From: CAYSDH01 sp964429805
GTDB taxonomy: Bacteria > Bacteroidota > Bacteroidia > Flavobacteriales_D > JABDKJ01
Direction: 5' to 3'
Assembly (NCBI GenBank): GCA_964429805.1
Contig: CAYSDH010000078.1
Span: 1 to 13,521 of the forward strand
DNA length: 13,521 nucleotides
This document shows, piece by piece, positions 8,656-13,521 of this stretch. Below the pieces are notes generated by a model, which was not told the DNA's origin, searched no databases, and saw nothing but the letters and a program-made list of their open reading frames with translations. The first letter of the stretch is position 1, and each line of letters starts with the position of its first letter. A program made the position numbers and the translations under genes.

Positions 8656-8871
8656 GTGAAACATATCGTATTTATCTCGCTACTGTTTATCAGCACGAAT
8701 TGCATCTCTCAGGGTCTACCTGGTGAGTATATCCAAATAGACAGTAACGGTGATCAAATCATTCAGACAGATGAGGTCCAGTCTGTGATTGACTCGTTTT
8801 TCATGAGTGACAGTGCCTATAGCGTAGAGTTCATCCATGGTTTAATTGATTTCTTCTTTGAGCAAGACTAA
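8656..8871 (+). CDS. Small secreted protein with one EF-hand loop
   Basis: A 71-aa protein starting at GTG 8656, five bases after the LOG gene stop. Residues 1-19 form a signal peptide (hydrophobic core IVFISLLFIS, likely cut near CIS-Q19). Cys16 does not sit in a good lipobox. Mature residues 29-40 (DSNGDQIIQTDE) form a calcium-binding loop: D29, N31, D33, hydrophobic I36 and E40 at canonical positions 1, 3, 5, 8 and 12; Gln34 replaces the usual Gly at position 6. Two short amphipathic stretches follow (VQSVIDSFF and FIHGLIDFFF), the second possibly a degenerate partner helix. The protein ends EQD and is strongly acidic overall. Function is unknown; a Ca2+-dependent structural or adhesive role outside the cytoplasm is only a guess. 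Confidence 0.65.
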   Translation: MKHIVFISLLFISTNCISQGLPGEYIQIDSNGDQIIQTDEVQSVIDSFFMSDSAYSVEFIHGLIDFFFEQD

Positions 8872-8943
8872 TTTACTGCCCTCAGTCTACTGTTGATATT
8901 ATTCCTTCAGTATACCTGCAAGCGATGATGCCTAATTCTAATT

Positions 8944-9907
8944 TTGAATCTGGTGCAATCTTCGAGGCATATTACATCAATTCTTCTGGTCTTCTTGTGG
9001 TCGGGCATCTTGTCTGCGCAAGAAAATCCTACCTGTTTTGATTTTCATCGTATCGAAATCCCCCTCAACGAGGGCAAACTAAAGACCTCAGCAGCTGATG
9101 TCTTTTTCCAACCAGCCAATAACCTGGACTATGGTAAGCAAGACAGTCACACTTTTTGGTACTTGCTAAAAGCGACCGAGAGCACTGAAATCAGGTTTAG
9201 CATATTCAGCTTAAACTACATTGACATTTATGACCCGCTCCTGTTTAGCAATGAGGCAGATAATATTTGCACGCAAATAGTGAGCGGAAACGCTACGCCA
9301 CTCAGAATAGCTGGCAAGGAAGCTTACAGTTACGGAGACTCGCTAAACAGGCAGAATGTGCGTGAGTTTAGTTTTATGGCTGAGGGCGGATTAGAGTATT
9401 ACCTGGGTGTAATCGAGATTTTTGGCGAAAGTTGCGGCCACAAATTGTTCTTGAATACGGAGAGCAGGTCAGCTATTTTTAAAGCCATAAAAAAAGACTG
9501 CATAATTGAGGATGACCTTGTGCACCTCAATGTCAAAACTGACGGAGGCCTCGATGAAGACAGCAGGTTAGAAATGGTCGCTACCGACTCTGAGCCTCCG
9601 CTTGAAGAGGCGCAAACAGTTGCCAATGACCTGGCGCTTGAGGTTCCAGCACCCATTGACTCTCTACAAACAGCACAACCTCAACTGCCATTAAATGATG
9701 CCCTACCCCTTGAGGCTGAGCCCACTAGCCCAGTTACTATCGAGGCGGAGCCAATTATTCCCGTAGCCGATGAAGTTGAAGTTGAAGTACCATCAACTCC
9801 TGAACTCACACGCGAGGCATTTACTTCAATTGAGCACGAATCTGGAGTCAGTTTAATCAAGCTCTCAGAAGAGGACAATGCCCTCTTGATACCGATTAGG
9901 CAAGACA
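8944..9907 (+). CDS. Secreted OmpA-domain protein, N-terminal part (split by assembly gap)
   Basis: First 321 codons of a gene that continues after the N run at 9908. The frame opens after a TGA at 8926-8928; candidate starts are TTG 8944 and GTG 8953, and no in-frame ATG precedes the signal peptide. A signal peptide (core SILLVFLWSGILSA, cut before QEN) points to export. Residues about 25-185 look like a beta-rich globular domain with several Cys (CFDF, NICTQ, GESCGH, KDCII) that could form disulfides. Residues about 205-300 are a low-complexity, acidic, Pro-rich linker (EAEPTSP, EAEPIIP, EVEVEVP). I do not recognise the globular domain. The gap is probably artificial and the whole protein about 483 aa, with the OmpA-like domain after 10062. 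Confidence 0.7.
9853..9907 (+). repeat. 55-bp contig-end overlap, left copy
   Basis: These 55 bases are identical to 10008-10062 on the other side of the N run, and they are the last bases before the gap. Both copies begin on the same codon position (TTA, Leu). This is the pattern left when two de Bruijn contigs sharing a k-mer end are scaffolded without merging. Confidence 0.9.
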
Positions 9908-10007
9908 NNNNNNNNNNNNNNNNNNNNNNNNNNNNNNNNNNNNNNNNNNNNNNNNNNNNNNNNNNNNNNNNNNNNNNNNNNNNNNNNNNNNNNNNNNNNN
10001 NNNNNNN
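9908..10007. other. Assembly gap of 100 N, probably false
   Basis: Exactly 100 N, the usual placeholder for a gap of unknown size. Because the flanks are the same 55 bases, the true distance is most simply negative (overlapping ends). Removing the N run and one flank copy restores an uninterrupted reading frame across the site. Confidence 0.97.
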
Positions 10008-10062
10008 TTAATCAAGCTCTCAGAAGAGGACAATGCCCTCTTGATACCGATTAGGCAAGACA
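10008..10062 (+). repeat. 55-bp contig-end overlap, right copy
   Basis: Identical to 9853-9907 and directly abutting the right side of the N run. It encodes the same LIKLSEEDNALLIPIRQD peptide in the same frame, so it is most likely the same genomic bases written twice. Confidence 0.9.
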
Positions 10063-10550
10063 TTGAAGAAATTGAAACAAATCAGCCAGACAAGATTGAC
10101 TTTAGAGACTGGGAAACGGGCGAAATTATTCCTGTCGACAGTATTACGGTAGGTCAACAGATAGTTCTGAACAAGATCTATTTTCACAACAACACATTTG
10201 CCTTCAAATTTCCGGCACAGTATGAGTTAGAAAAGTTGGCGGAGTTTCTAATCGAGTATCCAAAAGTAAAACTTGAGATACAAGGACACTCGGCAGGCAA
10301 CACGAAAAAAATTAACCCCGACCCGCGATACAAATTACGTGGAGAGGGCTGGAATTTCAAAGGAAGTTCGCTCGAGCTCTCTCAAGCACGATCTGATGCG
10401 GTCAAGTCATTCTTAGTCGAAAAAGGCATTGATGGTGAGCGATTATCAACAGTTGGGCTGGGTGACAAGAAGAAGTTGGTAGCCAAACCAATGAACATCG
10501 AAGAGGCCAGATTAAACATGCGTGTCGAGATAGTGTTTACAGAACGCTAA
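10008..10550 (+). CDS. Secreted OmpA-domain protein, C-terminal part (split by assembly gap)
   Basis: Continuation of the gene begun at 8944; a TTG at 10041 inside the duplicated flank is not a real start. After the linker (IEEIETNQ) comes an OmpA/MotB-like domain expected to bind peptidoglycan in the periplasm: VLNKIYFHNN, LEKLAEFLIEYPKVKLEIQGHSAG, then LSQARSDAVKSFLVEKGIDGERLSTVGLG, and a final NMRVEIVF. Two departures from the family stand out. The usual GHTD is GHSA (A399 in the joined protein), removing the Asp that contacts diaminopimelate in studied OmpA domains, while the partner Arg in LSxxR is kept (R431). About 20 residues (NPDPRYKLRGEGWNFKGSS region) are inserted between these motifs. 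An outer-membrane or periplasmic protein tethering near the cell wall is likely. It ends 78 bases before the second Wzc-type gene. Confidence 0.8.
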   Translation, partial: LIKLSEEDNALLIPIRQDIEEIETNQPDKIDFRDWETGEIIPVDSITVGQQIVLNKIYFHNNTFAFKFPAQYELEKLAEFLIEYPKVKLEIQGHSAGNTKKINPDPRYKLRGEGWNFKGSSLELSQARSDAVKSFLVEKGIDGERLSTVGLGDKKKLVAKPMNIEEARLNMRVEIVFTER

Positions 10551-10571
10551 TTCCGTTGAAAACTTCACTCT

Positions 10572-10599
10572 TTTGAGGCATTAACGATATGTATCTTTG
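10572..10599 (+). promoter_or_regulatory. Putative Bacteroidota-type promoter for the second Wzc gene
   Basis: TTTG at 10572-10575 and TATCTTTG at 10592-10599 match the Bacteroidota -33 (TTTG/TTG) and -7 (TAnnTTTG) elements, with 16 bases between them, one short of the usual 17-23 range. Transcription would begin near 10606, giving a leader of about 20 bases before ATG 10629. This would make the Wzc-flippase block separately transcribed from the OmpA-like gene. Confidence 0.45.
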
Positions 10600-10628
10600 A
10601 GTTTAACAATACAGTTACTGCTCATACA

Positions 10629-13016
10629 ATGAATACAGATGATCATCAGTCCTTTGAACGTTCAGACTTCGACCTGGGTACTTTTCTGAGGAATTATGTG
10701 CGCTACATCTGGCTATTTGCGTTGACTATCCCCCTCCTACTAGGCGCAGCATGGCTGTATAACTGGTACACCAACCCTACCTACGAGGTGTCCACAAAGT
10801 TGATGATTGCCAATCAGGAATCTCAGAAAAACTCCTATTTCGAAGATTTAGATGTGGGCGGTTATGACAAGCTATTTGAAAACGAAATTGAGGTACTGCG
10901 CTCTCACTCTTTAGTTGCAGAAGCCGTCTCTAGACTTGAGTTTGGAGTCACATACCACTTGGTAGGCAATTACAAAACAAGCGAGGTATACAAGTCATCT
11001 CCGTTCAAAGTCATCACGGACTCTTTGGCTTATGAAGCCTATTTCAGATCATTTGACATCGTTATAAATGATACGGCAGGCGGTGACTTCATCTACTCTG
11101 AAAATGGAGAAGATCAGCAGAGGCCGTTTAGCTTTGGGCAGAATATAGACTTGCCAATGGGCAAGATGAAAATAGAAAAGCGACCCATTTTTGATGAGTC
11201 TCTCTTTTCTGACGCCTCTTACCCTAAGCGACACTTTAGAGTCAAGTTTAACACCCCAGACCAAAGTAAGAACGCAATCCTCTCAAAGCTTAGAATTAAG
11301 CTTGCTCGCGAGCGATCCACCATTCTGCAGCTTTCACTTGAAGACGAAGTACCGCTCAAGGCGATTGACTTTTTGGACATGCTGACGGCAGTATATCTGG
11401 AATCAGACATAGACAGAAAAAACACGACCGCCAGACTCACCAATGAGTTTATAGAAGACCAACTTGAGGTGATTTCTAAAGAGCTGAATGTCATAGAACT
11501 AGACAAGCAGAACTACAAGGTGTCAGAAGGCATAGTTGACCTTGATGCTGAGTCGAGATTGCTTATGGAGAATGCAATCAATATTGACAAAGAGATTGCC
11601 GAGACCCAAGCTCAGATTAAGAAAATAGAGTACCTCGAGTCGTATATCAGTACCAGTAACCGAGTGTCAGAGCTGGCTCCTTCGGCTCTTGACCTCAGAG
11701 ACCCCCTACTCTCGAGTCTAATCTCTACGCTCAATGAACTAGAAGGACACAGAAAAGAACTGGTCTTTAGCTCTCTAGAGGGCAGTCCAAACTTGGCTCC
11801 TGTAGACGCGCAAATAGAACGTACGAAAAACACCATACTCGAAAGCGCCAAAAACATCAAACGAAATGTAGACGAAGAGCTGGCCTCAGTGATTGGTCAG
11901 CGCGACAATTTGAATAGAAAAATTGGTTCAATCCCGAAGCGAGAAAGAGAGTTAGTCAACATAGAACGACAGTTTCGCATCAAGGAAAACCTGTTTACCT
12001 ATCTCTTAGAAAAACAAGCCGAAGTCTCCATCTCGCTGGCCTCTGCAAGTGGACAGAGCAGAGTAGTTGACAAAGCACGCGCGCTACCTGGGCCGGTAAG
12101 ACCAGTGCCTAACAGAGCCTATGGCATAGCCTTAATTCTAGGACTGATTCTACCACTAATTATCATCTATTTGTTAGAGAAGTTAAAGAATACGGTAGGC
12201 AGTAGAAAGACTATTGAAGACCTCTGCGCTGTGCCGATTATCGGTACCATGGGAGTTCACACAGGGATAGACCCGCTGGTAATTAAAGAAAAACCGCGAA
12301 GTGCGCTGGCCGAATCAATACGCACCATTCGCACAAACCTGAAGTACTTTACCGGAGAAGGAAGCCAGCGTGTAATTCTGGTCACCTCATCTGTAGGGAG
12401 CGAAGGAAAAACCTTTTCTGCGCTCAATATCGCTGGATCGATGGCCATAGCCGGCAACCGCGCCATTATACTCGGCATGGATCTCAGAAAACCCAAGCTA
12501 TGCCATACCATGGGATTGCCAGAAGAAAGAGGTCTCAGTTCATATTTGATTGGCAAGTACGAGTTAGAAGAAGTCATACAGCCTTCGCAAACCATTCCTG
12601 GTCTAGACGTGATTGCTGCAGGGTTAATCCCGCCAAACCCGAGTGAGCTAATCATGAACTCTAGACTGGCGGTTATGTTTGACATGCTCAAAACAAAGTA
12701 TGACCATATCGTGATAGACTCTCCGCCAATAGGCTTGGTTACAGATGGCTATCTGCTCGCAAAACATGCTGATGCTGTAATCTATGTGGTGAGACAACAC
12801 GTGTCTAAAAAGGCTCATTTGAAGATGCTCAATGAGATTCACAAAGCCAACAAACTGCCTAACCTCTCTATCATATTCAATGCGGTAAAGAAAGACCGCG
12901 AATCGTATTATGGAAACTTTGGGCACACCTATGGCTACGGGTACTTTGAGGAAGAAGAGAAGTCTCCGGCACGTCAGATTCTGAATAAGACAAAAGAACT
13001 ACTCAGTGAGAACTGA
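10629..13016 (+). CDS. Second Wzc-type polysaccharide co-polymerase, BY-kinase with variant Walker A'
   Basis: Inner-membrane protein (795 aa) with the same layout as the kinase at 52-2496: TM1 at about 27-46, a periplasmic Wzz/GNVR coiled region, the Pro-rich motif LPGPVRPVP (486-494), TM2 at about 498-515, then the kinase. Kinase motifs: ExxRxxR (E562, R565, R568), Walker A GSEGKT with K594, Walker A' IILGMDLRKP with Gly616 where the first Asp is normal and D618 kept, and Walker B VIDSPP with D697. The C-terminal tail has only five tyrosines (SYYGNFGHTYGYGYF) before an acidic and then lysine-rich end. It is clearly a paralogue, not a recent duplicate, as the two differ through most of their periplasmic parts. 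Activity may be altered by the Gly616 change, although I believe such G-x-D variants occur in other Bacteroidota. Its TGA overlaps the next ATG by one base. Confidence 0.92.
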   Translation: MNTDDHQSFERSDFDLGTFLRNYVRYIWLFALTIPLLLGAAWLYNWYTNPTYEVSTKLMIANQESQKNSYFEDLDVGGYDKLFENEIEVLRSHSLVAEAVSRLEFGVTYHLVGNYKTSEVYKSSPFKVITDSLAYEAYFRSFDIVINDTAGGDFIYSENGEDQQRPFSFGQNIDLPMGKMKIEKRPIFDESLFSDASYPKRHFRVKFNTPDQSKNAILSKLRIKLARERSTILQLSLEDEVPLKAIDFLDMLTAVYLESDIDRKNTTARLTNEFIEDQLEVISKELNVIELDKQNYKVSEGIVDLDAESRLLMENAINIDKEIAETQAQIKKIEYLESYISTSNRVSELAPSALDLRDPLLSSLISTLNELEGHRKELVFSSLEGSPNLAPVDAQIERTKNTILESAKNIKRNVDEELASVIGQRDNLNRKIGSIPKRERELVNIERQFRIKENLFTYLLEKQAEVSISLASASGQSRVVDKARALPGPVRPVPNRAYGIALILGLILPLIIIYLLEKLKNTVGSRKTIEDLCAVPIIGTMGVHTGIDPLVIKEKPRSALAESIRTIRTNLKYFTGEGSQRVILVTSSVGSEGKTFSALNIAGSMAIAGNRAIILGMDLRKPKLCHTMGLPEERGLSSYLIGKYELEEVIQPSQTIPGLDVIAAGLIPPNPSELIMNSRLAVMFDMLKTKYDHIVIDSPPIGLVTDGYLLAKHADAVIYVVRQHVSKKAHLKMLNEIHKANKLPNLSIIFNAVKKDRESYYGNFGHTYGYGYFEEEEKSPARQILNKTKELLSEN

Positions 13017-13521
13017 TGCTAGATAAGATTAAAAAGTTCTTCCTAGAAGGCCATCAGCGGTCTATAAAACTCAAGAGAAACGTACTAATTTCTGTCCTGT
13101 TTAAAGGGGCAAGTATTCTTGTTAGTTTTCTTGCTGTACCTCTCTATTTTGACTTTCTAAACTCAGAATCCACCTTTGGAATCTGGCTGACCATTAATTC
13201 AGTAATCGCTTGGTTTAACCTATTTGACTTGGGTCTTGGTAATGGACTTAGAAACAGATATGCAGAGTCATTGGCCCGCGGAGACCATAAAGAAGCATCA
13301 TCATACGTATCGACCACATATGCCATAGTGGCCATTATTTCGCTCTGCCTATTTCTGATTTTCGCACTGGTTTACCCACTTATTAACTGGGCATCCTTCT
13401 TTAACACAACTTCTAATTTTGCTGATGAGCTCGGTCGCACCGTGCTTCTGGTGTTTTCATTTTTCTGCCTTCAATTCCTTTTGCAACTCATAAAAACCAT
13501 CACGCAAGCAGACCAGCATCC
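13016..13521 (+). CDS. Wzx-type polysaccharide flippase, N-terminal part (runs off the end)
   Basis: The reading frame opens at ATG 13016, one base inside the previous stop (TGATG), and stays open for 168 codons to the window edge, so it is partial at its 3' end. A basic N-terminus (KIKKFF...KLKRN) is followed by hydrophobic segments at about residues 23-48, 53-72, 100-120 and 145-162. FGIWLTINSVIAWFNLFDLG followed by LGNGLRNRYAESLARGD is a typical sequence of lipid-linked oligosaccharide translocases of the MOP superfamily (Wzx). It would move undecaprenyl-linked repeat units across the inner membrane for the polymerisation controlled by the neighbouring Wzc protein. A full family member would be about 400-500 aa. 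Confidence 0.82.
   Translation, partial: MLDKIKKFFLEGHQRSIKLKRNVLISVLFKGASILVSFLAVPLYFDFLNSESTFGIWLTINSVIAWFNLFDLGLGNGLRNRYAESLARGDHKEASSYVSTTYAIVAIISLCLFLIFALVYPLINWASFFNTTSNFADELGRTVLLVFSFFCLQFLLQLIKTITQADQH

Noticed and set aside
8939..8946. TAATTTTG, a possible -7 element overlapping the TTG start of the OmpA-domain gene
   Set aside because: The nearest upstream TTG (8893-8895) is 43 bases away. If the element were real, GTG 8953 would become the more likely start.
10041..10550. A separate small OmpA gene starting at TTG 10041
   Set aside because: The TTG lies inside the 55-base duplicated contig end; the same codon is an internal Leu in the copy before the gap, and the protein would lack a signal peptide.
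11191..11385. Plus-strand 64-codon frame inside the second Wzc gene
   Set aside because: It lies wholly within the kinase gene in another frame, with a low-complexity Ser/Leu/Thr-rich translation and no recognisable motif.
12257..12691. Long antisense open frame (144 codons) opposite the second Wzc kinase domain
   Set aside because: It mirrors the codon pattern of a strongly supported gene on the other strand and its translation shows no domain or start-site signal; other minus-strand frames were dismissed for the same reason.

Overview
This is a single-strand, gene-dense stretch of a probable Bacteroidota genome, most likely a Flavobacteriales-like marine or freshwater lineage. The reasons are the moderate GC content, the Gly/Tyr-rich tails on two Wzc-type kinases, a UvrA with lineage-like zinc-site changes, a TAnnTTTG-type promoter and the presence of an OmpA-domain secreted protein. 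The taxonomic call is inference from protein flavour, not from a marker gene. All genes are on the + strand and no RNA genes, insertion sequences or CRISPR arrays were seen. No stretch above 300 bases lacks a gene; the largest non-coding pieces are about 50-80 bases plus a 100-base run of N.

Left part (1-4105): the tail of an exopolysaccharide/O-antigen-like operon. A Wzc-type polysaccharide co-polymerase/tyrosine kinase is followed by dTDP-4-dehydrorhamnose 3,5-epimerase (RmlC) and a WecA/TagO-like polyprenyl-phosphate sugar-1-phosphate transferase. These are joined by 4-base stop/start overlaps (GTGA twice), and a possible upstream gene may end in ATGA on the first start codon. Together they supply an activated deoxysugar, put the first sugar on the lipid carrier, and control chain export and length.

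Middle (4120-8871): a lytic transglycosylase, the DNA-repair ATPase UvrA, a LOG-family nucleotide phosphoribohydrolase-like protein and a tiny secreted single-EF-hand protein, closely spaced. These look like housekeeping genes lying between two polysaccharide blocks.

Right part (8944-13521): a secreted protein with an acidic, Pro-rich linker and a C-terminal OmpA-like domain; a second Wzc-type kinase behind a plausible Bacteroidota promoter; and the start of a Wzx-type flippase running off the end. The OmpA-like gene is interrupted by 100 N, but the 55 bases on either side of the N run are identical and in the same frame. The gap is therefore almost certainly an unmerged contig overlap, and the gene is probably one intact reading frame of about 483 codons.

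The most notable biological point is two divergent Wzc-type kinases within 13 kb. One has a canonical Walker A' motif and 13 tyrosines in its tail; the other has Gly in place of the first Walker A' Asp and a short 5-tyrosine tail. I found no clearly new type of system here.
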